From Musa acuminata AAA Group (Eukaryota; Streptophyta; Magnoliopsida; Zingiberales; Musaceae): 64,000 nucleotides of DNA. A program made the translations under genes and the position numbers. Shown here piece after piece: positions 11,281 through 21,440 of this stretch (its first letter is position 1; every line of letters starts with the position of its first letter). Where the stretch lies: assembly GCF_036884655.1 (NCBI RefSeq), contig NC_088331.1, forward strand, positions 20,572,001 through 20,636,000. Reading direction: 5' to 3'. The notes beneath the pieces are model-generated. The model worked only from the letters and a program-made list of their open reading frames with translations. It ran no database searches and was not told the DNA's origin.

Positions 11281-12308
11281 AGCAAGAGATGGTACCTTGA
11301 TAGTGGATGCTCAAGGTATATGGCCGAAGATCCATCTCAATTCTCAAAGCTCACTAGCATAGACGAAGGATATGTCACCTTTGGAGACAACAATAAGGGT
11401 AAAATCATTGGCAAAGGAACCATAGGTAACAAATCCAACTTTTTTATTCAAGATGTGTTGTTAGTTGATGGCTTAAAGCATAACTTCTTGAGCATTAGTC
11501 AATTATGTGATAAAGGATATATTGTTAAATTTGAATCTAATGCTTTCATTATTGAAAAGTCATACAAAAACACATCTATGATTGCACTAAAATAAAATAA
11601 CGTATACACTATCGACATTAATGATCTATGTAATGAAATGTGCTTTTCGGTTTTGAATGACGATGCTTGACTTTGGCATAGAAGATTAGGTCATGCTAGT
11701 ATGAAACTAATCTCTCAAATTTCATCTAAAGAACTTGTAAGAGGAATTCCTCATATCAAGTTTGTCAAAGATAATGTGTGTGATGCATGTCAACTAGGAA
11801 AACAAATAAAATGTAGCTTCAAACCTAAGAACCAAATAAGCACCTCTAGACCTTTGTAATTGATCCATATGGATTTGTTTGGACCAATTATTACATCAAG
11901 TCTAGGAGGTAGCAAATACGCATTCGTCATTGTGGATGATTTTAGTAGATACACATGGACTTATCTTTTGGCACACAAAAGTGATTGCTTTAAGTATTTC
12001 TCTATGTTTTGTAAACTAGTTCAAAATGAAAAGGGATTTATGATTTCATCAATTCGAATTGATCACGGTGGTGAATTTCAAAACCGTGATTTCAAAGAAT
12101 TTTGTGAATCTAATGGATACAACCATAACTTTTTTACTCCAAGAAATCCTCAACAAAATGGAGTAGTAAAAAGAAAGAATAGAAACTTACAAGAAATAGC
12201 TAGAACCATGTCAAATGAACATAGCCTACCTAACCATTTTTGGGTCGAAGTTGTAAATACGGCATGCTATGTCATGGATAGGGTTCTAGTAAGACCATTA
12301 CTTTCTAA
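11281..12308 (+). pseudogene. Element A protease and integrase, first part
   Basis: Aspartic protease motif DSGCSRYMAEDP begins at about 11300. The frame runs through VLLVDGLKHNFLSISQLCDKG to a stop at 11593-11595, then resumes through the pre-integrase LWHRRLGHASMK (about 11670-11705, with a stop replacing the Trp before LWH) and the zinc region CDACQLGK. The integrase core at 11860-12308 shows VDDFSRYTW and IRIDHGGEF, but the motif expected to be GVVERKNR reads GVVKRKNR, so the third catalytic acid (Glu) is Lys. At 12308 the frame is cut by the 5' LTR of element B after RPLLS and resumes at 19426 with KTPSELWNNKKPN. Confidence 0.85.
12304..12308. repeat. Left target-site duplication of element B (TCTAA)
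   Basis: TCTAA directly before the LTR start at 12309; the same five bases follow the 3' LTR at 19421-19425. Removing B with one TCTAA restores the integrase frame of element A. Confidence 0.95.
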
Positions 12309-13864
12309 TGCTGAATCTCAGATTTTGATGATGAAACTAATTGATTGTGTTTAGATGTTTAACTGCATTTTGAGTGATGCAGGTCTACTCGATCAGGATT
12401 AGACAGTTAACGCAAGAGGAATTGACATTGCGCCGGAGGAGATCACATTAGGATATTGGATGGCAGAAGGCTTCGGACGTCGGGCATCGGGCCAAGGAGA
12501 GCGGAATTGCACCAAGGATATCGGGGTTGCGGAGGTCAACCACCGATTGGGCAACAAGCCACAAGAAAGGACGATACACTGAAGAATCGGATGAAACGCC
12601 AACCAATGACGTGCCGGGCAACAGAATGTCAATTCGCGTTGTAATAATTGTCTAGATCGGAGTAGAGTTTTAGATTGTGTGTGCAGGATTAACTACGATA
12701 ACGATGAAGACATAAAGCAAAATAAAGTGTTAGAGTCAAGCATGAAGGATTCATTATGAGTTCGAGAGTTCGATGGAAGTCCGAAGGTTCGTCGGGAATG
12801 CTGCCGGAACTAGTCGAGAATGAGTAGGGAGCTTGCCGAAGGGTTTTTCGGAAGCTCGCTGGAAGGTTCGTTGGAAGTTCACGGAGCTCACCGAGAAAGA
12901 TCAAAGCTTGCCGAAGAAGCTCGTTGGAACTCGTCAAGATCAAATCGTAAAGTCTAGGAGCTTGCCGGGAGTCCGCAGAATGGTTTCCGAGAGTTTATCG
13001 GAAAACCGTCGGAAGTTCACCGGAAGCTCGCCGGAAGAAGTCTTGACTTACGGACTTTGTAATAGCTTAGAAAATGTCTTTAAATTCATAGTTAGCATGT
13101 TACTTAAGGTTAGGATTAGGTGTTAATCTTATAAACCAAGTAGAGGCCAATTGGGCTCTAGTTCGGACTGGTTTGGGCCAATTTTGGAGCCCAACCAGTG
13201 AGCTGAAATAGTGTAGGCGGTGGCACCGCCTAGAACCCGAGAGCCAGGCGGTGGCACCGCTTGGCTGGGAGGTGGCACCGCCAGCATTGGGAACCAAAGA
13301 GAATTCAAATTTTGGAGCCCAAATTTAAATCCTCTTGAAGCCTATAAATACCCCTCAAATCTCAACTGAGATCATAACCTTTTGAAAAGCAATAGTTTGA
13401 GTTAAAAGCCTTAGAATAGTCTTTGCAAGCCTTGTTTTTCATATTGCTTAAGTGTTCACCTCCTCCCATCTTGTTGAAAAGAATTGTAAGAGTGTGAACC
13501 ACTTGTAAAGGTTGTAAGAGGGGTATTAGTCCTTCCCCTACAAGAAATTTGCTAGTGAAAGTTGGAAGCCTCTTCGAAGAAGGCTTCGCAAGTAGATGTA
13601 GGTCATTTTGACCGAACCACTTTAAAAACTACTGTGTTATCTGGTTTGCATCCTACTCTTGTCATTTACATACTGCAAACTTCTCTACTTAGTTACTACG
13701 CTTCCATATGTTTCTAAGTTATCAAGCTTCTAAAATCGGTTTCCATTGATATTATTTTTCATCGTACGAAAGATTTATCAAAACCGAAGTTTTAATCCGC
13801 TACACTAATTCACCCCCCCCCCCCCCCCCCCCCGCCCCCTCTTAGTGTCGCTCTGATCCTAACA
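12309..13864 (+). repeat. 5' LTR of element B
   Basis: Starts TGCTGAATCTCAG (consensus TGTTGAATC) and ends GATCCTAACA. TATAAATA box at 13343-13350, GGTGGCACCGCC palindromes at 13218-13283, and a very long C-run (about 13813-13839, interrupted by one G) just before the terminal CTCTTAGTGTCGCTC block. Length 1556 bp. Confidence 0.93.
13343..13350 (+). promoter_or_regulatory. TATA box in the 5' LTR of element B
   Basis: TATAAATA within the conserved context CCTATAAATACCCC. The same core occurs in every well-preserved Sirevirus-type LTR in the window, in the orientation of its element, downstream of the palindrome repeats. Confidence 0.75.
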
Positions 13865-13866
13865 AT

Positions 13867-13878
13867 TGGTATCAGAGC
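13867..13878 (+). other. Primer-binding site of element B
   Basis: TGGTATCAGAGC, an exact initiator-Met-tRNA complement, two bases after the 5' LTR. Confidence 0.95.
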
Positions 13879-13914
13879 CCGGTATTTCTCATTTCGGATT
13901 TACACCCAAGAGAA

Positions 13915-14859
13915 ATGGCTCTTCATGGCTTTCAAGAGGGCTTAGCGATTTTTCGTCCACCGTTGTTTAACGGATTAGACTACACTTATTAGAAAACTCG
14001 AATGAGAGTTTTCTTAATTTCTATGAATTTGTATTTATGGAATATCATTGAAAACAGTTTTCAACTTCCCTCTAAACCGATGAACGAATAGTCAGATTTG
14101 GAGAAGAAGCATTTTTCTTTAAATGCAAAGGCTATGAATGTCTTATTTTGTACTTTGGACAAATATCAGTTCAATCGGATTTCAACGTGCGAAATGGCTT
14201 TTGATATTTGGCGAACACTTGAAATCACGCACGAGGGAACTAGTAGAGTCAAAGACTCGAAAGTTAACATTTTAATGCATAATTTCGAGATTTTTCGAAT
14301 GAAGCCGAGCGAAACTATTGTTGACATGTACACCCGTTTTACAGATGTCGTCAATAGTTTACAAGCTCTTGGCAAATGTTTCTCAAATTTTGAACTTGTT
14401 AGTAAAGTTTTACGATCACTTTCTAAAGCTTGGGAATCAAAAGTAACGGCAATACAAGAAACAAAATATTTAAATATTTTTCCACTTGAATAACTTATTG
14501 GCTCATTGATGACATATGAAATGGTGCGCAATGCACATGATGAACACAATCAACACTTGAACTACCTTCCAAAGAATATGAAGGATTTGGAACTCCGGAC
14601 AAATGAATACCACTTGAGCGATGACTCAAGTGATGAGGACAATGACGAACTTGAACTTCGAACACTAAATCTTAATAAGTTTATTAAACAAAAATCTAAA
14701 TTAGATAATGAACTTGAACGAAGGAAGGGGCCAAAAAAGAGGAAGGCAACCAAGGATGAATCAAGAACTTCCAAAGGTGAAACGACGAATTGGGCTTTGA
14801 TGGGCTTCGACTACAAGGTAAGTAACTCAACTCTCTTGAATTATTTTGAAATTACTTGA
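13915..14859 (+). pseudogene. Element B gag, no zinc knuckle
   Basis: ATG at 13915 (MALHGFQEG). One frame runs to a TGA at 14857-14859, 314 codons before the stop, interrupted by three nonsense codons: TAG at 13990-13992 and TAG at 14089-14091 (both at conserved Trp positions) and TAA at 14491-14493 (Glu position in the EELIGSLMTYE motif). UBN2 signatures are present (MKPSETIVDMYTRFTDV, LRSLSKAWESKVTAIQE). After the acidic SDDSSDEDNDE stretch and a basic KGPKKRK run, the CCHC knuckle seen in autonomous gags is absent. The frame ends in LLNYFEIT, a tail shared with the gag-only elements F and the composite (IYFEIT). Confidence 0.88.
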
Positions 14860-17849
14860 AGTTTTTCATGAGTGCTTAATTTAAATAGTAGGAATAGAAA
14901 ATAAAAAATTATTTTTATTTTTAGCATCTTTGAAAAATTAAAAATTTAATCATGAAAAGTATATTGCTAAGGTTTCATACATGTTATGTTTTGAAATGTT
15001 GAATGATGTATGCAACATTAGGGATGATAACTATATGATATGTAATAATGCTTAGGATTAATCTATGCATGTGTATCTTGATGATTTTATGTCATGCATG
15101 AGTTTTTGAAGTAAATATTGATTTGAAACTCGCATTTTAAATTAACAATTGGATTAACATGTTTTTGGTTTAATCATTTTTATGACGAATTAAGATGACA
15201 TTCTCATGATATATTAAGATGACATAGTGCATGTACATCTTTGTATGAATTTCTTGATAGTCTTTTGATGATAGATGTGATATCATTTTTGATGTGTTTG
15301 GTCTTGACGGCTTAATGACGAAACTTAAGTTTTGATTTTAAATAATAATACATGTTTTCACAGAAAGACTTGAATACCCTCACATGAAATCAATTGTATG
15401 AAATAGAAATGAATTTTATATCCTATTTAGATTAATGAATTTATTTTACCAATCTTGTGAATCTCATGAAAATAAACATGATGAATATTTTGAAAATAAA
15501 TGAGTGTATCATGCATTTGGTCTTAATGATTTCTCTTGAACATACTTTTTGAAATCATACTTGATAATGAATATCAAGATATTAAAAGGATGTTATCATG
15601 GAATCATTCTTGATAATTTATTTTACGAAATTTACCCTTCTATCTTGAATGTTGATATTTTTTTAAAAAACCAAAAAAGGGGGCAAAGGCATGCTCATAA
15701 GAAGTAAATCACATAAATAGAAATTTATAAAAATAAAAAGTAATCCTCTATCTTATTGATTTTTCAATAAATCTATGCTTGTCATATATGAATTTATTGA
15801 ATGTAATTTTGAGGATGATTTCAGATTTGACAAATGCTTGATTCGTATTTACGACATAAGATACATTTTAAATATGAATCATGCTTCAATCATGTTAAAT
15901 GTTTCAATCATTTTCTATCTCTAGAGTTCTTGATTTTGATGAAATACAAGTGATAAATTCATTTATGATATCTTGTAAATCACTTGAATTATGAATGAGT
16001 TTTTTTTTTATGTGTTAAAAGAATCACTTAAAAAGAAAATGCTTTTCCCATCTTATCGAGATTAATGATTTCATGATATTGTGTGAATCTCGAAATTGAT
16101 TTTGATGAAATAGTGATAACGTTATTCATGTTATGAATCTCAAAAATGATAATTTGATTATGATTTTTTTTATTAACTTGAATGAAATTTTGTTTTAACT
16201 AAATCATGAACTTTCCCTTGACTTCTTGACTTAAGAAGAAACATGATGATTACTTGATATTTGACACTTGAAATTTCTTGTGAAATGTGATCTTATTGAG
16301 ATTTCTTATGCATGAAACAAATTGTTCTCCTTGCTATTTATTACCAAATGAATCATGATATCATAGCTATTATATCTCCTATGATTCATGTGTAGAGAAA
16401 GAATTTATAAATCATAATACAATGAGATTTCTTATGCAAAAAATAAAGTGTTTTTGTGATTCTTTGCTAAAGAAAATAATTATTAAAGTCATGATCTTGA
16501 TAATTATAACATGAAGTTCTTTATAAATCAAGATCGTTCATTATACTCCCTCCATTTATCAAAAAGGAATTCTTCAAATGAAGTGTAACTTGTCTTTTGA
16601 TTTCTAAGAATTCAATGAAGCGTCATATTGATATCTTGATACTTGGAATATTTTAAAATGTGATCTTGATAAGAATGTTTCAAGTTGCTTTTTGTGCTAT
16701 ATCTTTTAAAATGAATCATGAGCCTTGATATCATATATTTCATAATATAGAAATAACAAGATTTCTTTGCCTTGTGTGATGATTGTACATCAATTTGTTT
16801 TATTATGAATTATATGAATCTTGATCGTGAACTTGTTAAGAAGAATTTTAATGAACCATGAATTATATCTTTGGTATTCACGAATTGATCCTTATTGATA
16901 TCTTTCATGAATTCTTTGCATATTTAGCTTGTTGAATGGTTGAAATTTTTAGCCATTGAGTTCTCCCTTCTTTTTGACAATGACAAAGGGGGAGATAGAT
17001 TGCTAGCACAATTCAAGAAAAAGGTAAAAAATTACACTTCTCAAAAGAGAAGAAATTGATATCTTGAACATTACAGAAAATTGCTAGCTTGAAATGTCAA
17101 GAAAATGTAAAAAATTATTTACTTTCCTGCACATCTAAAGAGAAGATGCAAATGTAACACTTGCCAAATTGTTTGCTTGCCTCATGTAAAACATTGTCTC
17201 TTGATAGTTTGGCATTTTGCTAAGAAAGCAAAAATGACACTTCTTAAAAGAGAAGAAAGAGCTTGCTATCTTAAACATCACAAGCTTGCCTATCTAAAGA
17301 AACAAAAAATTTGCAAATGTGCTATCTTGCCTATCTCAAAATACAAAACATGCTACGGAAGCAAAATTGTTAGCTCAAACATTGCAAAGGAAGCAAAAAT
17401 TTGCTAACTTGCAACTTGCATATCATGAAAATTGCTAGCTTGTAGTCTAAAGAGAAGCAATTAGTTGTTATCTCAAGAAAAGCAAACATGCTAAACTTAC
17501 ACATCTTTAATTGCTAGATTGCATGACGATAAAATTTGATACTATGTTTTTCATGCAATGTATGAAACTTTTTTTCTCTAAACACATAAGAGTAGGAACT
17601 TCTCCTTTTTGTTGATGACAAAGGGGGAGAAGTATATTGATGACTTCATGCATTGAATTAAATATTTTATATATATTTGCATGATGGTTTAAATGTTTTT
17701 CATAACATGTGATGAATGTTACTTAGATTTGGGATAATCCAAGTGTTCTATCAATGGCATATTGATAGGGGGAGTTTAGCTAAACTCCGGGGAGTTAAAG
17801 TTAACTCTGTTAGTCATCAATTAGTTGTCATCATCAAAAAGGGGGAGAT
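14860..17849 (+). other. Element B non-coding interior
   Basis: About 3 kb of AT-rich sequence with no open frame of note. From about 14990 to 16950 it is rich in ATGAATC, TTGAT and CTTGAT words. From about 17030 to 17530 it becomes a quasi-periodic series of short words (GCTAGCTTG, CTATCTTG, AAGAAGCAAAA, TTGCATATC). Polypurine-like motifs with the core ACAAAGGGGGAGA lie at 16983-16997 and 17618-17632, plus GATAGGGGGAGTTT at about 17765. The terminal polypurine tract is at 17836-17849. Confidence 0.8.
17836..17849 (+). other. Polypurine tract of element B
   Basis: AAAAAGGGGGAGAT immediately before the 3' LTR start TGTTGAATC at 17850, in the position of the plus-strand DNA primer. Confidence 0.9.
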
Positions 17850-19420
17850 TGTTGAATCTCGGATTTTGATGATGAAACTAATTGATTATGTTTAGATGTT
17901 TAACTGTATTTTGAGTGATGCAGGTCTACTCGATCAGGATTAGATAGTTAACGCAGGAGGAATTGACATTGCGCCAGAGGAGATCACGTTAGGATATTAG
18001 ATGGCAGAAGGCTTCGGACGTCGGGCATCGGGCCAAGGAGAGCGGAATTGCGCCAAGGATATCGGGGTTGCGGAGGTCAACCGTCGATTGGGCAACAAGC
18101 CGTAAGAAAGGATGATACACTGAAGAATCAGACGAAACACCAACCAATGACGTGCCGGGCAACAGAATGTCAATTCGTGTTATAATAATTGTCTAGATCG
18201 GAGTAGAGTTTTAGCTTGTGTGTGCAGGATTAACTACGATAACGACGAAGACATAAAGCAAAACAAAGTGTCGGAGTCAAGCATGAATGATTCATTACGA
18301 GTTCGAGAGTTCAACAGAAGTCCGAAGGTTCATCGGGAATGCTGCCGGAACTAGCCGAGAATGAGTAGGGAGCTTGCCGAAGGGTTTTTCGGAAGCTCGC
18401 CGGAAGGTTCGTTGGAAGTTTGCGGAGCTCGCCGAGAAAGATCTGAGCTTGCCGAAGAGGCTCTTTGGAACTCGTCAAGATCAAATCGTGAAGTCTAGGA
18501 GCTTGCCGGGAGTCCGCAGAATGGTTTCCGAGAGTTTATCGGAAAACCGTCGGAAGTTCGCCGGAAGCTCGCCGGAAGAAGTCTTGACTTACGGACTTTG
18601 TAATAGATTAGAAAATATCTTTAAATTCGTAGTTAGCATGTTACTTAAGATTAGGATTAGGTGTTAATCTTATAAACCAAGTAGGGGCCAATTGGGCTCT
18701 AGTTCGGACTGGTTTGGGCCAATTTTGGAGCCCAACCAGTGAGCTGAAATAGTGTAGGCGGTGGCATCGCCAGATTTGGCGGTGGCACCGCCTAGAACCC
18801 GAGAGCCAATAAATACCCCTCAAATCTCAGCTGAGATCTGAGGGCTGGGCGGTGGCACCGCCAGCATCGGGAACCAAAGAGAATTCAAATTTTGGAGCCC
18901 AAATTTGAATTCTCTTGAGGCCTATAAATACCCCTCAAATCTCAACTGAGATCACAACCTTTTGAAAAGCAATAGTTTGAGTTAAGAGCCTTAGAATAGT
19001 TTTTGCAAGCCTTGTTTTTCATATTGCTTAAGTGTTCACCTCCTCCCATCTTGTTGAAAAGAATTGTAAGAGTCTTGTAAAGGTTGTTATAGGGGTATTA
19101 GTCCTTCCCCTACAAGAAATTTGCTAGTGGAAGTTGGAAGCCTCTTCGAAGAAGGCTTCGCAAGTGGATGTAGGTCATTTTGACCGAACCACTTTAAAAA
19201 CTACTACGTTATCTGGTTTGCATCCTACTCTTGTCATTTACATACTGCAAACTTCTCTACTTAGTTACTACGCTTCCATACCTTTCTAAGTTATCAAGCT
19301 TCTAAAATCGATTTCCATTGATATTGCTTTTCATCATACGAAAGATTTATCAAAACCGAAGTTTTAATCCGCTGCACTAATTCACCCCCCCCCCCTCTTA
19401 GTGTCGCTCCGATCCTAACA
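17850..19420 (+). repeat. 3' LTR of element B
   Basis: TGTTGAATCTCGG...GATCCTAACA, 1571 bp. Closely similar to the 5' LTR but with an extra copy of the TATA-region words (AATAAATACCCC through CAGCTGAGAT) at about 18808-18838, among the palindromes and upstream of the regular TATAAATA at 18923-18930. The C-run before the terminal block is shorter than in the 5' LTR. Confidence 0.93.
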
Positions 19421-19425
19421 TCTAA
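19421..19425. repeat. Right target-site duplication of element B (TCTAA)
   Basis: Exact match to 12304-12308. Confidence 0.95.
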
Positions 19426-19800
19426 AACTCCTTCTGAGTTGTGGAACAACAAAAAAACCCAACGTTTCATATTTTAAAGTATTCAGATGTAAATGCTTTA
19501 TATTGAATGAAAAAGATACCTTAGGAAAGTTTGATGCAAAATCTGATGAAGGAATTTTTCTCGGTTATTCTTCCATTTCTAAAGCTTTTCATATCTTTAA
19601 CAAAAGAACCTTGGATATAGAAGAATCAATTCATGTGGTTTTTAATGAAGTTTTCAAAATTAAGAAAAATGATTTCGATGATGATCTTAATTTTGATACT
19701 TTGAATTTAAATAAACCCCCTTCTCCACCTAGCAACTTGAATGCATCTTCTTCCAAAACTTTCTTACCTAAGGAATAGAAGTATGTAGATGCTCATCCCA
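19426..19800 (+). pseudogene. Element A integrase, C-terminal part
   Basis: Resumes with KTPSELWNNKKPNVSYFKVF and continues through GKFDAKSDEGIFLGYSSISK and RTLDIEESIHVVFNE, the conserved C-terminal integrase region of copia elements that precedes RT. One open stretch runs 19503-19778, ending in a TAG. Ser/Pro-rich linker residues follow (KPPSPPSNLNASSS). Confidence 0.85.
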
Positions 19801-21440
19801 ATGAGCTAATCATAGGAGACACATCTAAATGAGTTCAAACTCGTTCTTCTCTTAAGAATTTTTATGCCAACGTTGCTTTTCTCTCCCAAATTGAACCAAA
19901 ATGCATTAACGATGCCTTGAAAGATGATTCATGGGTTATCACAATGCAATAGGAGTTGAATCAATTTGAGAGAAATGAGGTGTGGAAGCTTGTCCTTAGG
20001 CCAAATGACCATTTAGTTATCAATACTAAATGGGTCTTTAGAAACAAGTAAGATGAATTTGGTATCATGGTTCGAAACAATGCTATATTAGTGGCCAAAG
20101 GTTTCAACCAAGAAGAATGTATCGATTATGAAGAAACATTCGCTCCTATGGCACGATTAGAAGCCATAAGAATGCTCCTTGCCTATGCTAATAGTAATAA
20201 TTTTAAGTTATTTCAAATAGATGTTAAAAATACTTTTTTTAATGATTTTATTTCTGAAGAAGTTTATGTTGAACAACCTCCCAGATTTGAGAATAATAAT
20301 CTCCCTAATCATGTGTTTAAATTGACTAAAGCTCTCTGTGGATTAAAACAAGCCCCAAGGGCTTAGTATGAGAGACTTAGCTCATTTCTTATTGAAAATA
20401 ATTTCTCTAAAGGCAAGGTCGATACTATACTATTTATCAAAAATTTTAAAAATAATTTTCTTATTATTCAAATTTATGTTGATGATATTATTTTTGGTTC
20501 CACTAATGAATCTCTATATGAATCATTTGCTAAAAGTATGAGTCTTAAATTTGAAATGAGTTTGATTAGGGAATTAACTTTCTTTTTAGGCTTACAAATC
20601 AAACAACTAAGTAATGATATTTTTCTTAGTCAAACAAAATATGCTTTAGATTTGCTAAAAAGGTTTAATATAGATAGCTTAAAGGTTATCAACACTCATA
20701 TGAGCACCTCCACTAAGTTAGACATTGATAAAAGTGAAGAAAACTTTGATCAAAAAGCTTATAGAGGTATGATAGGAAGTTTACTTTACCTCACCGCAAC
20801 TAGACCGGATATCATGTTTAGTGTAGGACTTTGTGCTAGGTTTCAATCTAATCCTAAGATATCTTATCTTAAGGCAGTTAAGAGAATACTTAGATATCTT
20901 AAAGGAACCACAAATATAGGATTATGGTATCCAAAATCTGAAAACTTTGAACTAATTGCTTATGCTGATACGAATTTTGCTGGATGTAGATTAGATAGAA
21001 AAAGCACATCTAAAACATGTCAATTTTTAGGACACATACTTATTTCTTGGTCTTCTAAGAAATAAAATTCGGTTGCACTATCTACAACCAAAGCCGAGTA
21101 CATTGCAGCTAGTGCATCTTGTGCATAAGTTGTGTGGATGAAAAACACTTTAGAAGATTATCAGATTTATCTTAAAAAAATTTCCATAAAATATGATAAC
21201 ACAAGTGCAATATTTTAACAAAAAATCTCATTCAACACTCTAGAACTAAACATATTGATATTAGGCATCACTTTATACAATATTATGTTAATAATCATGA
21301 TATAATCTTAGAGTTTATTGATACGAAACATCAATTAGCCGATAATTTTACAAAGCCCTTAAGTAAAGAACAATTTGATTTTATTATAAGAGAATTAGGA
21401 ATATTAATTTGTTCAAATGCATGAATTTATCAAATTTCGT
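19801..21440 (+). pseudogene. Element A reverse transcriptase and RNase H
   Basis: RVT_2-type RT begins near 19905 (LKDDSWVITMQ, with a stop where Glu is expected) and continues through KLVLRPNDHLVINTKWVFRNK (another stop) and LVAKGFNQEECIDYEETFAP. The active-site YVDD is at about 20476-20487. A stop replaces the Trp after QAPRA at 20364-20366. The open block 20538-21065 covers the connection and RNase H start (GSLLYLTATRPDIMFSVG, AYADTNFAGCRLDRKSTS). RNase H continues past a stop at 21063-21065 through STTKAEYIAASASCA. The enzyme would copy element RNA in the particle; with at least five stops this copy is dead. Confidence 0.88.

Larger units (their letters stand above)
12309..19420 (+). mobile_element. 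Element B: gag-only non-autonomous Sirevirus relative
   Basis: A 7.1-kb element with LTRs of 1556 and 1571 bp, an initiator-Met primer site, one gag frame, about 3 kb of AT-rich non-coding DNA and a polypurine tract. No protease, integrase or reverse transcriptase is present. A perfect 5-bp target duplication (TCTAA) flanks it inside the integrase of element A. The architecture matches non-autonomous LTR elements that retain only GAG (TR-GAG type). It would have needed RT and integrase from an autonomous relative with similar LTRs. Its gag carries three in-frame stops, so it is now defective. Confidence 0.92.

Noticed and set aside
17177..17407. Lys-rich 76-codon frame in element B
   Set aside because: It is a read-through of the short-word repeat field (AAGAAGCAAAA, CTTGCCTATCT), with no independent support as a gene.
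14860..17849. A hidden host gene in the AT-rich interior of B
   Set aside because: No open frame, splice-bounded exon or conserved domain on either strand, and the same kind of sequence occurs in F and the composite.
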